This document shows positions 9,530 to 17,368 of a DNA stretch of 64,000 nucleotides, piece by piece. A model generated the notes under the pieces. That model saw only the letters and a program-made list of their open reading frames with translations. It was not told the origin of the DNA and searched no databases. Location of the stretch: assembly GCF_009831215.1 (NCBI RefSeq), contig NZ_WUTW01000003.1, positions 462,049 through 526,048 on the forward strand. Reading direction: 5' to 3'. This stretch comes from Actinomadura rayongensis (GTDB lineage: Bacteria > Actinomycetota > Actinomycetes > Streptosporangiales > Streptosporangiaceae). The position numbers and the translations under genes were made by a program. The stretch's first letter is position 1; every line of letters begins with the position of its first letter.

Positions 9530-10189
9530 GTGACCGAAGGGATCGACACGCCGGATCGGCGGGGGCGGACGGGGCTGGACCGGGCGGGGCGGGACCTCAC
9601 CGGGAATCCGCGGGTGAAGGTGCGCGACGTGCAGGTTCTGTCGTCGTACTGGTACGTGCTGCGCAACACCGTCTTCGACTACCAGGACCGGCACGGGCGC
9701 TGGACGACCCACGAGCGCGAGACCCACGACCGGGGCAACGGCGCGACGATCCTGCTCTACAACCGCGCGCGCCGGACGGTCGTGCTGATCCGCCAGTTCC
9801 GCTACCCGGCGTACGTCAACGGGCATCCGGACGGGATGCTGCTGGAGACGCCCGGCGGGCTGCTGGACGAGGACCGGCCCGAGGACGCCATCCGCCGCGA
9901 GACCGCCGAGGAGACCGGGTACGTCATCGGCGAGCCGGAGCACGTCCTCGACGCGTACATGAGCCCGGGGTCGGTCACCGAGATCGTCCACTGCTACGCC
10001 GCGCCGGTCGAGGGCGAGCCGCACATCGCGTGCGTGACGGGGCTCGCCGAGGAGGGCGAGGACATCGAGGTCGTCGAGCTGCCGTTCGAGCGGGCGCTCG
10101 CGATGACCCGCGACGGCGGCATCACCGACGCCAAGACGATCATGCTGCTCCAGTGGGCGGCGCTGGACGGCCCGTTCGCGCGCGCCTGA
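9530..10189 (+). CDS. Nudix hydrolase, GDP-mannose pyrophosphatase (NudK)-like
   Basis: 219 residues from the GTG at 9530; a TTG further upstream (9470) would add residues with no family likeness. The Nudix box is recognisable in GGLLDEDRPEDAIRRETAEE, with catalytic Glu residues in RETAEETGY and Asp where the canonical first Glu stands, as in NudK-type enzymes. The N-terminal part, containing NGATILLYNRARRTVVLIRQFRYP, also matches NudK/ADP-ribose pyrophosphatases. Expected reaction: hydrolysis of a nucleotide sugar such as GDP-mannose or ADP-ribose. It precedes the RibD-like gene in the same direction with a 34-bp gap. Confidence 0.85.
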   Translation: MTEGIDTPDRRGRTGLDRAGRDLTGNPRVKVRDVQVLSSYWYVLRNTVFDYQDRHGRWTTHERETHDRGNGATILLYNRARRTVVLIRQFRYPAYVNGHPDGMLLETPGGLLDEDRPEDAIRRETAEETGYVIGEPEHVLDAYMSPGSVTEIVHCYAAPVEGEPHIACVTGLAEEGEDIEVVELPFERALAMTRDGGITDAKTIMLLQWAALDGPFARA

Positions 10190-10223
10190 CGCGACTGTCG
10201 GACCCGGCGGGCATCATCGGGGC

Positions 10224-10766
10224 ATGGCGAAGATCCTGTACTCCTGCACGGCGTCGCTGGACGGCTTCATCGCCGGTCCGGGCGGCGACATGTCCTGGCT
10301 GACCGACCTCATCGGCCCGAACCCGGCGGTGGCGGACGTCATCGCGGAGATCGGCGCGCTGCTGATCGGGAACCGGTCGTTCCGCGGCGACGACCCGCAC
10401 CGCGGCACCGAGAAGGAGGGCAAGGCGTTCGGCGGCGGCTGGGACGGGCCGCAGTTCGTCGTGACCCACCACGTGCCCGAGATGTCCGTGCCGGAGGTGA
10501 CGTTCGTCGGCGACCTGGAGTCCGGCGTGGCCGCCGCCAAGGCCGCCGCGGGCGACAAGTACGTGAACGTGATCGGCGCGGACATCGCGCGGCAGTGCCT
10601 GGCCGCGGGCGTGCTGGACGAGATCCTCGTGATGACCGCGCCGATCCTGTTGGGCGACGGCGTCCGGCTGTTCGACCACCCGGGCGGCACGCGGGTCCGG
10701 CTGGAGCGCGTCGCGGTGTCGCACGCGCCGCTGGCCACCAACCAGCGCTTCCGCGTCGTCCGCTGA
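10224..10766 (+). CDS. Dihydrofolate-reductase-like protein (RibD C-terminal family)
   Basis: 180 residues, a single RibD_C/DHFR-like domain. Typical features are the start AKILYSCTASLDGFIAGPGG, the middle GALLIGNRSFRG and the NADPH-loop region YVNVIGADIARQCLAAGVLDE. Stand-alone members of this family (YyaP/YwjB-like) are common in actinomycetes; their substrates are mostly unknown and very few are true dihydrofolate reductases. It lies downstream of the Nudix gene on the same strand, possibly co-transcribed. Confidence 0.85.
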   Translation: MAKILYSCTASLDGFIAGPGGDMSWLTDLIGPNPAVADVIAEIGALLIGNRSFRGDDPHRGTEKEGKAFGGGWDGPQFVVTHHVPEMSVPEVTFVGDLESGVAAAKAAAGDKYVNVIGADIARQCLAAGVLDEILVMTAPILLGDGVRLFDHPGGTRVRLERVAVSHAPLATNQRFRVVR

Positions 10767-10849
10767 ACGGCAAGGGTTCAGACAGGAGTTCGCAAAGGAT
10801 TGGTCGACTGCCGTACCGTCCTGGCCATGTCCAGGAACAGCGGGTGCGG

Positions 10850-11038
10850 ATGATTCCGGCAGGTATCCACATGCTCTGCCCGTGCTGCGGCGGCGCGGGC
10901 GTGCGGCCCGTCCCGCGCGCCGCCGTCCAGGCCGGGGAGATCACCACGGCGGTGTCGCCGGAGAACTGCCGCCCGTGCGAGGGGACCGGCTGGCTGCCGC
11001 CCAAGCACGACGACCCGTCCCCCGGCGCCGCCGACTAG
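10850..11038 (+). CDS. Small zinc-ribbon-like protein with DnaJ-type cysteine pairs
   Basis: 62 residues from the ATG at 10850 (a second ATG at 10871 is possible). Two CxxC pairs, CPCCGGAG near residue 9 and CRPCEGTGW near residue 41, have the CxxCxGxG form of the DnaJ zinc finger, so one zinc ion is probably bound. The C-terminus is Pro/Asp rich. It ends convergently on the CBS gene with four bases of overlap. Its role is unknown; coding is supported by the conserved-looking metal motif rather than by context. Confidence 0.6.
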   Translation: MIPAGIHMLCPCCGGAGVRPVPRAAVQAGEITTAVSPENCRPCEGTGWLPPKHDDPSPGAAD

Positions 11039-12426
11039 CCGTTCGCGAAGAAGGCCAGCAGATCCTGGCGGGTGACGATGCCCGTGGGCTTGCCGTCCAC
11101 CAGGACGACCGCCGCGTCCCGGCCCTCCAGGACGGACACCATCCGCGAGACCGGCTCGCCGGACCCGACGACCGGCAGCGGCGGGCTCATGTGCTTCTCC
11201 AGCGGCTCGTCCGGCCCGGCCTGGTCGGCGTAGAGGGCGTGCAGCAGCACCCGCTCCTCGACCGCGCCGATGACCTCGCCGGCCATCACGTCGGGGTGCC
11301 CCGCGCCCGGCGAGACGACCGGCATCTGCGACACGCCGAACTCGCGGAGCACCTTCACCGCCTCGCCGACCGACTCGGTGGGGTGCATGTGGACGAAGTT
11401 CGGGATGCCGTCGGACTGCGCCTCGGCCTTCTGCGCGAGGACGTCCCCGACCGTCGCCTCCGCGGTCGCGTCCTCGCTGAACCCGTGCTGGCCCATCCAC
11501 TCGTCGTTGAAGATCTTGCTGAGGTAGCCGCGTCCGCCGTCGGGCAGCAGGACGACGATCACCGCGTCGTCCGGGGCGCTCGCGGCGACGCGCAGGGCCG
11601 CGACCACCGCCATCCCGCAGGACCCGCCGACGAGCAGCCCCTCCTCGCGGGCGAGCCGCCGCGTCATGAGGAAGGAGTCCTTGTCGGAGACGGCGATGAC
11701 GTCGTCGCAGATCGTCCGGTCGTAGGTCTCGGGCCAGATGTCCTCGCCGACGCCCTCGGTCAGGTACGGACGGCCGGAGCCGCCGGAGTAGACCGAGCCC
11801 TCCGGGTCCGCGCCGATGATCTGGACGGCCCCGCCGGACACCTCCTTGAGGTAGCGCCCGGTGCCGGTGATCGTCCCGCCGGTGCCGATGCCCGCGACGA
11901 AGTGGGTCACGGTGCCGTCGGTCTGCGCCCAGATCTCCGGGCCGGTCGTCGCGTAGTGCGAGTCCGGGTTGTTCTGGTTGGCGTACTGGTTCGGCTTCCA
12001 CGCGCCGGGGATCTCGGCGGCGAGCCGGTCCGACACCGAGTAGTACGAGTCGGGGTGTTCGGGCGACACGGCCGTCGGGCACACGACGACCTCGGCCCCG
12101 TAGGCGCGCAGCACGTCGATCTTGTCGCGGGCGACCTTGTCGGGGCAGACGAACACGCACCGGTAGCCGCGCTCCTGCGCGACGATGGCGAGGCCGACGC
12201 CGGTGTTGCCGGACGTGGGCTCCACGATCGTCCCGCCGGGCGGCAGCTCGCCGGACGCCTCGGCCGCGTCGATCATCCGGACGGCGATCCGGTCCTTCAC
12301 CGAGCCGCCCGGGTTGAAGTACTCGACCTTGGCGAGGACCTGCGGACGGGCCCCCGCGACGACCCGCCGCAACCGGACGAGCGGCGTGTTCCCCATCAGT
12401 TCGACCAGCGAATCGTTCACCTGCAT
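11035..12426 (-). CDS. cbs: Cystathionine beta-synthase
   Basis: 463 residues. The catalytic fold-type II domain (about residues 1–310) has the PLP lysine in GGSVKDRIAVRM, the substrate loop PTSGNTGVG and a phosphate-binding glycine stretch, GTGGTITGTG. The C-terminal ~130 residues form two CBS motifs (from about residue 335, with a second around residues 410–460), which bind adenosyl ligands in regulated homologues. The haem-binding N-terminal extension of animal enzymes is absent. Reaction: serine or O-acetylserine plus homocysteine to cystathionine. With the cystathionine gamma-family enzyme at 5.8–6.9 kb it would allow cysteine to be made from methionine. It is divergent from the SGNH hydrolase. 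Confidence 0.92.
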   Translation of the reverse strand: MQVNDSLVELMGNTPLVRLRRVVAGARPQVLAKVEYFNPGGSVKDRIAVRMIDAAEASGELPPGGTIVEPTSGNTGVGLAIVAQERGYRCVFVCPDKVARDKIDVLRAYGAEVVVCPTAVSPEHPDSYYSVSDRLAAEIPGAWKPNQYANQNNPDSHYATTGPEIWAQTDGTVTHFVAGIGTGGTITGTGRYLKEVSGGAVQIIGADPEGSVYSGGSGRPYLTEGVGEDIWPETYDRTICDDVIAVSDKDSFLMTRRLAREEGLLVGGSCGMAVVAALRVAASAPDDAVIVVLLPDGGRGYLSKIFNDEWMGQHGFSEDATAEATVGDVLAQKAEAQSDGIPNFVHMHPTESVGEAVKVLREFGVSQMPVVSPGAGHPDVMAGEVIGAVEERVLLHALYADQAGPDEPLEKHMSPPLPVVGSGEPVSRMVSVLEGRDAAVVLVDGKPTGIVTRQDLLAFFANG

Positions 12427-12614
12427 CGCGACTCCCCCTGCCGGACGAGCGCCCCTGGCGCTGATCGTTTCATCGTGTTACATCCCTGTTCAGCCCGCGT
12501 GTACTGCGAGGGTCGGGGATGCGGTTTCGGATAGATTCCAGTTTCCGACGGTAACCCAGAACGGCGTTCGCGGGCATCACCGCCGTACGGGGTCGGGTGG
12601 GCGGAGGTGGCAGG

Positions 12615-13619
12615 ATGAGGTTGCTGAGGGCTCTGCGGGCGCGGCGGATCGCCGCCGCGGCGGCGTACGGGGGCGGCGGGATCACCGCCGTCGGCGGGCT
12701 GACGATCGGGCTGGTCCTGGTCGAGGCGCGGCTGGCCAAGAAAATGATCAGGGCGACGCCGAGCACGCCGCCGCCGGTCGCGGACGGCGTGTTCGGGCCG
12801 GACACCGGCGCGCCGCTGTCGTTCGTCATGCTGGGCGACTCGACGGCGGCGGGCCTCGGCGTCCACCAGCCGGACGAGACGCCGGGCGCGCTGCTGGCGG
12901 CGGGCCTGTCGGCCATCGCGGGACGGCCGGTGCAGCTGACCAACGTCGCGCTGTCGGGCGCGCGGTCGTCGATGCTGCCCGAGCAGGTGGACCGGGCGCT
13001 GGCGGCGAGCCCGGACGTCGCGGTCATCATGATCGGCGCCAACGACGTCACCGCGCGGATCCCGGCGGCCGAGTCGGTCGGGCACCTGGCGACGGCCGTG
13101 GAGCGGCTGCGCGCGGCGGGCTGCGAGGTCGTCGTCGGAACGTGCCCGGACCTCGGCTCGGTGAAGCCGCTCTGGCAGCCGCTGCGGTGGATCGCGCAGA
13201 ACGCCAGCCGGCGGCTCGCGGCGGCGCAGACGATCGTGGTGGTGGAGCGCGGGGGCCGGTCGGTGTCGCTCGGCGACCTGCTCGGCCGCGAGTTCGCCGC
13301 CGATCCGCGCGAGATGTTCAGCGCGGACCGGTACCACCCGTCGGCGCGCGGGTACGCGGCGGCGGCGATGGCGGTGCTGCCGTCGATGGCGGCGGCGCTG
13401 GACCTGGAGCCGGACTTCGACGTCCTGCCCGATCCCCGGCGCCGGACGGGCGTGCTGCCGGTCTACCTCGCGGCGGCGGAGGCGGCGGACGAGCCGGGCA
13501 CCGAGGTCGCGGGGACGCGCGTCGCGGGCACCGACCGGGGGCCGCGCGGCCGGTGGGCCACGCTGCTGCGCCGCCGGGGCGTGCCGGAGCCCGCGCCGAC
13601 GACTCCGGGGGCCGCCTGA
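12615..13619 (+). CDS. Membrane-anchored SGNH/GDSL hydrolase
   Basis: 334 residues from the ATG at 12615, which follows GGAGGTGG. A single hydrophobic segment near residues 15–35 anchors or exports the protein. The catalytic blocks are clear: MLGDSTAAGLG (block I serine), a glycine in the following strand, GANDVTA (block III) and DRYHPSARGY (block V Asp and His). These give an esterase or lipase active site outside the membrane. The C-terminal ~60 residues are low complexity. The substrate is unknown. The gene is divergent from CBS and ends before the thiolase. Confidence 0.88.
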   Translation: MRLLRALRARRIAAAAAYGGGGITAVGGLTIGLVLVEARLAKKMIRATPSTPPPVADGVFGPDTGAPLSFVMLGDSTAAGLGVHQPDETPGALLAAGLSAIAGRPVQLTNVALSGARSSMLPEQVDRALAASPDVAVIMIGANDVTARIPAAESVGHLATAVERLRAAGCEVVVGTCPDLGSVKPLWQPLRWIAQNASRRLAAAQTIVVVERGGRSVSLGDLLGREFAADPREMFSADRYHPSARGYAAAAMAVLPSMAAALDLEPDFDVLPDPRRRTGVLPVYLAAAEAADEPGTEVAGTRVAGTDRGPRGRWATLLRRRGVPEPAPTTPGAA

Positions 13620-13797
13620 CCGGCGTAATGTCCTGTTTGTCCGCTGGGCGGCGGCCCGGTGCTCACCGCACTGTTAGACGAAGTGTCAATGATGTGCGCC
13701 ACCCGACATGTACGGGCCTGCACCGGGAACGCTAGATTCACAAGCGACCGGCGAGTAACCAACGATCGCCGCCCAGAGGAGACCAAGGAGTCCCGAC

Positions 13798-15018
13798 ATG
13801 CCCGAGGCTGTCATCGTCGCAACCGCGCGCTCGCCGATCGGCCGTGCCTTCAAGGGGTCGCTGAAGGACGTCCGCGGTGACGACCTGACCGTGCAGATGG
13901 TCGCCGCCGCCATGGCGAAGGTGCCGCAGCTCGACCCGTCCCAGATCGACGACCTGCTGCTCGGCTGCGGCCTGCCCGGCGCCGAGCAGGGCCACAACCT
14001 GGGCCGCGTCGTGTCCGTCCTGCTGGGCTGGGACAACGTGCCCGGCGCGACGATCACGCGGTACTGTTCGTCCTCGCTCCAGACCACCCGCATGGCGCTG
14101 CACGCGATCAAGGCCGGCGAGGCCGACGTGATCGTCTCCGCCGGTGTGGAGACCGTCAGCCGGTTCATCAAGGGCAGCAGCGACGGCATGCCCGACACCG
14201 AGAACCCGGTGTTCGACGACGCCAAGGCCCGCACCGCCAAGACCGCCGAGGGCGGCGCCGGCGTGTGGCACGACCCGCGCGCGGACGGGAACATCCCCGA
14301 CGTCTACATCGCGATGGGCCAGACCGCCGAGAACGTGGCGAGCCTCAAGGGCGTCACCCGGCAGGCGCAGGACGAGTTCGCCGTCCGCTCGCAGAACCTC
14401 GCCGAGAAGGCCATCGCCAACGGCTTCTGGGAGCAGGACATCACCCCGGTGACCCTCCCCGACGGCACGGTCGTCACCAAGGACGACGGCCCCCGCCCCG
14501 GCACCACCTACGAGAAGGTGTCCTCGCTCCAGCCGTCGTTCCGCCCGGACGGCACCATCACGGCGGGCAACTGCTGCCCGCTGAACGACGGCGCCGCCGC
14601 CGTGATCGTCATGAGCGACACCAAGGCCGCCGAGCTGGGCATCACCCCGCTCGCGCGCGTCGTGTCCACCGGCGTGACCGGCCTGTCCCCCGAGATCATG
14701 GGCCTCGGCCCGGTGGAGGCCTCCCGGCAGGCGCTGGCTCGCGCGGGCCTGACGATCGACGACATCGACCTCGTGGAGATCAACGAGGCGTTCGCCGCGC
14801 AGGTGCTGCCCTCGGCGGACGAGCTGGGCATCGACCTCGACAAGCTGAACGTCAACGGCGGCGCGATCGCGGTCGGCCACCCGTTCGGCATGACCGGCGC
14901 CCGGATCACGTCCACGCTGATCAACAGCCTGCGGTTCCACGACAAGCAGTTCGGTCTGGAGACCATGTGCGTCGGCGGCGGCCAGGGCATGGCGATGGTG
15001 CTGGAGCGCCTGAGCTGA
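13798..15018 (+). CDS. Acetyl-CoA C-acyltransferase (thiolase)
   Basis: 406 residues, typical for the FadA/AtoB family. The nucleophilic cysteine is in YCSSSLQTTR (near residue 89). The base motifs are NEAFAAQV, GHPFGMTGAR (His) and CVGGGQGMAM (second Cys). It cleaves 3-ketoacyl-CoA in beta-oxidation or condenses two acetyl-CoA units; the sequence does not decide which. The start has a strong AGGAG site. No hydratase or dehydrogenase partner is adjacent. A hairpin terminator follows directly. Confidence 0.93.
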   Translation: MPEAVIVATARSPIGRAFKGSLKDVRGDDLTVQMVAAAMAKVPQLDPSQIDDLLLGCGLPGAEQGHNLGRVVSVLLGWDNVPGATITRYCSSSLQTTRMALHAIKAGEADVIVSAGVETVSRFIKGSSDGMPDTENPVFDDAKARTAKTAEGGAGVWHDPRADGNIPDVYIAMGQTAENVASLKGVTRQAQDEFAVRSQNLAEKAIANGFWEQDITPVTLPDGTVVTKDDGPRPGTTYEKVSSLQPSFRPDGTITAGNCCPLNDGAAAVIVMSDTKAAELGITPLARVVSTGVTGLSPEIMGLGPVEASRQALARAGLTIDDIDLVEINEAFAAQVLPSADELGIDLDKLNVNGGAIAVGHPFGMTGARITSTLINSLRFHDKQFGLETMCVGGGQGMAMVLERLS

Positions 15019-15036
15019 CCCGCGTCCCCCCACGCG

Positions 15037-15072
15037 AAGGCCCCGCCGGATCCGTCCGGCGGGGGCCTTTTC
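15037..15072 (+). terminator. Terminator between the thiolase and Bax-inhibitor-like genes
   Basis: AAGGCCCCGCCGGA pairs with TCCGGCGGGGGCCTT (one bulged G) around a four-base loop and runs into TTTT. It sits between two convergent genes and may serve both strands. Confidence 0.8.
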
Positions 15073-15080
15073 CGTGCGGG

Positions 15081-15869
15081 CTAGTTGCGTCCGCCCGCGA
15101 AGTAGGACAGGAAGCGCAGCAGCTCCAGGTAGATCCAGACCAGGCTGAGCGTCAGGCCGAACGCGCAGTACCAGGCGAAGTTCTCCGGGGCGCGCTCGGC
15201 GACGCCGCGCTCGATCGTGTCGAAGTCGAGCAGCAGGAAGAAGCAGCCGACGAGGATCGCGACGACGCTGAACACGTAGGCGAGCGGGCTGGACGCGTCG
15301 CGGATGCCGATGCCGCTGTCGCCGCCGAACGCCGACACGAGCAGGTCCACGATCATCAGGCCCATCAGCCCGAACCCGGCCGCGACGACGAACCGGACGA
15401 ACCGGGGCGTCACCCGGACGATCCGCAGCGCGTGGACGGCGAGCGTCGCGCCGAACGCGAGCGCGGTGCCGACGACGGCCTGGAACGCGATGCCGTGGTA
15501 GAGGTCGTTGTAGGCGTGGCTGAGGACCCCGACGACGATGCCGTAGACGGCCGCGAACGCCAGCACGAGCGGCGCGTTCGCCTTGCGCCCGAACGTGATG
15601 AACGCCCAGATGCCGAGTTCGGCGATCGTCGCGACCACCAGCACCGGCGCCGCCGCCGCGGTCGGGACGAGCGCCCAGGTGAGCGCCGCCGCGACGACCA
15701 GCGTGCCGAGCGTGAAGAAGCCGCGGACGACGACGTCGTCCAGGGTCATGGGACGGGACGGCGCGTACGCCGGACCGCCGGGCAGCGTCTCCGGGGCGCC
15801 GTACCCGTTGTACGCGCCCGCGCGCTGGCGGAAGTTCTGGCCCCGGAACGCGGGGTTCCTGCTTTCCAC
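15081..15869 (-). CDS. Bax inhibitor-1/YccA-family membrane protein
   Basis: 262 residues from the GTG at 15869, preceded by GGAGGA. A longer frame runs back through a tRNA-like gene and is not real. After a ~55-residue hydrophilic, Asn/Gly/Pro-rich head beginning VESRNPAFRGQNF come seven hydrophobic segments, ending FGLTLSLVWIYLELLRFLSYF. This matches actinobacterial YccA/BI-1 proteins, which in other bacteria act as pH-sensitive calcium leak channels or modulate FtsH; the role here is not established. Transcribed alone. Confidence 0.88.
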   Translation of the reverse strand: MESRNPAFRGQNFRQRAGAYNGYGAPETLPGGPAYAPSRPMTLDDVVVRGFFTLGTLVVAAALTWALVPTAAAAPVLVVATIAELGIWAFITFGRKANAPLVLAFAAVYGIVVGVLSHAYNDLYHGIAFQAVVGTALAFGATLAVHALRIVRVTPRFVRFVVAAGFGLMGLMIVDLLVSAFGGDSGIGIRDASSPLAYVFSVVAILVGCFFLLLDFDTIERGVAERAPENFAWYCAFGLTLSLVWIYLELLRFLSYFAGGRN

Positions 15870-15985
15870 TGGTGTCCTCCATCCGGGCCGCCACCGGTCC
15901 TCGTGATGGTAGACGCGACGGCGCCGACGATCGTTCCCCCGCGCGGGTCGCGGACACATAACGATGACCGTGACGTTGGTCGCGG

Positions 15986-16061
15986 TGCCCCTGGTCGGAG
16001 TTGAACCGACACGATGAAGCTCTTTTAGGGAGCCCGCCTCTAACCGTTGGGCCACAGGGGC
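15986..16061 (-). tRNA. tRNA-like gene, isotype uncertain (apparent UAA anticodon)
   Basis: 76 bases on the minus strand. The acceptor stem GCCCCTG/CAGGGGC pairs fully, followed by A73. The T arm is perfect: GTCGG, loop TTCAACT, CCGAC. A three-pair D stem GCC/GGC closes a loop containing GG. The anticodon stem GGCTC/GAGCT encloses CCTAAAA, which puts C rather than U at position 33 and UAA at 34–36. The variable region is about seven bases, too short for a class II leucine tRNA. No CCA is encoded. It could be a divergent functional tRNA or a decayed copy. Confidence 0.6.
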
Positions 16062-16117
16062 GGTCCCATCATATCGCTACGCAGCGTGACCGGCGAGGGA
16101 TTCGCGGGCACGGAGCG

Positions 16118-17356
16118 TCAGCGGCTGAGAATGGCGCGTTCCTCGACGAGGGTCGTCCCGGCGCGGCCGTCGCGGTCCCGGCGGATGGCGGCGATCTCGT
16201 GGACGCCGACCCGGCCGCTCTCGCAGGCCAGTGCGGACGCGGCGAGGTAGAGCAGCCAGACCCGGGCGCGCCCCTCCCCCGCCAGCTCGGCGCACTCGGC
16301 CCAGTGCCGCTGGAGCCCCGCCGCCCAGGCGCGCAGCGTCCGGGCGTGGTGCTCGCGCAGCGCGGTGACGGCGCGGACCTCGAGCCCGGCGTCCTCCAGC
16401 GCGGCGACCTGCTCGCCGAGCGTCCGCAGCTCGGCGTCGCCGGGGAACATGTAGCTGGTCGTGAAGGTGCGGCGGACCTCGTGCGGGCCGGGACGGCGGG
16501 CCGTCCGCTGGAGCACGAGCCGGCCGCCGGGCGCGAGCAGTTCGTAGAGCCGGGCGACGGGCAGGTCCGGGGACTCGACGCCGCCGAGCCCGGCGATCGC
16601 GTCGTAGGGGCCGTCGCCCGCGGCGTCCAGGCCGCCGTCGCGGACGTCCACGCCCTCGACCCGCGCGGCGCGCAGGTGCTCGGCCTGCTCGGGCGTGCGG
16701 GCGAGCGCGACGACCCGGGCGCCCGCGGCGGCGGCGCGGCGGGCGAACGCGCCCCAGCCCGACGACAGGTCCAGGACGCGGGCGCCGGGGAACAGGCCGA
16801 GCCGTTCGGCGACGCAGTCCAGGGCGGCGCGCTGGGCGTCCTCCAGGTCGACGGCCTGGTCCCACAGGCCGCTGCCGTGCGCGAGCGACGGGCCGAGCAT
16901 CCGGGCGAAGAACGCGGCGGGCGCCCGCAGCGGCGCCTCCGCGGCGGGCGCGCGGCCCGCCGGGAACTCCTCGGCGGGCGGACGCGGCTCGGGGCCGACC
17001 GCGCCGAGCATGACGGCCGTCCGGACGATCTCGCGCTTGTCGTCGCCGCTCAGCCGGATGGGCTCGTCGCCGCTGCGCATGACGCGCTGGACCGCTCCGA
17101 GCGCGGCGAACACGTCGCCCTCGATGTCCAGTTCACCGGCGACGTAGGCGCGGACGAGCCCCATCTCGCCCGGCTTCCACAGCAGCCGGCGCAGCGCGCG
17201 GCGGTGCCGCAGCACGAACGCGGGCGCCCCGGCGGGGCCGACGGCGCTGCCGTCCCAGGCGCGGACCTGGACGGGCAGTTCGCCGGCGCCGCCCTCGTCG
17301 CCGAGGAGGATCCGGGTGAGCAGGGGGGTGAGGCGGCCCGCGACACCGTCCTGCAT
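16118..17356 (-). CDS. Cyclopropane-fatty-acid-synthase-like methyltransferase with altered active site
   Basis: 412 residues with the CFA-synthase order: an N-terminal lipid-binding part, then an SAM-binding Rossmann fold from about residue 190 (VLDLSSGWGAFARR, where GCGWG is usual) and the C-terminal YMFPGD and RTLRAWAAGLQRHW blocks. Compared with the remembered E. coli enzyme, three bicarbonate-binding positions look changed: the Cys before the Rossmann fold is Ala, the His of LLHT is Gln (LVLQRT) and the Tyr near the C-terminus is His (REHHART); the Glu appears kept. It may methylate lipids differently or be inactive. It lies 12 bp downstream of the NDH-2 gene, so the two form an operon. 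Confidence 0.75.
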   Translation of the reverse strand: MQDGVAGRLTPLLTRILLGDEGGAGELPVQVRAWDGSAVGPAGAPAFVLRHRRALRRLLWKPGEMGLVRAYVAGELDIEGDVFAALGAVQRVMRSGDEPIRLSGDDKREIVRTAVMLGAVGPEPRPPAEEFPAGRAPAAEAPLRAPAAFFARMLGPSLAHGSGLWDQAVDLEDAQRAALDCVAERLGLFPGARVLDLSSGWGAFARRAAAAGARVVALARTPEQAEHLRAARVEGVDVRDGGLDAAGDGPYDAIAGLGGVESPDLPVARLYELLAPGGRLVLQRTARRPGPHEVRRTFTTSYMFPGDAELRTLGEQVAALEDAGLEVRAVTALREHHARTLRAWAAGLQRHWAECAELAGEGRARVWLLYLAASALACESGRVGVHEIAAIRRDRDGRAGTTLVEERAILSR

Positions 17357-17368
17357 GCGCTCCCCCCG

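Noticed and set aside
15870..16055. Upstream extension of the Bax-inhibitor-like protein
   Set aside because: It translates through the tRNA-like gene; a good ribosome binding site and the family start lie at 15869.
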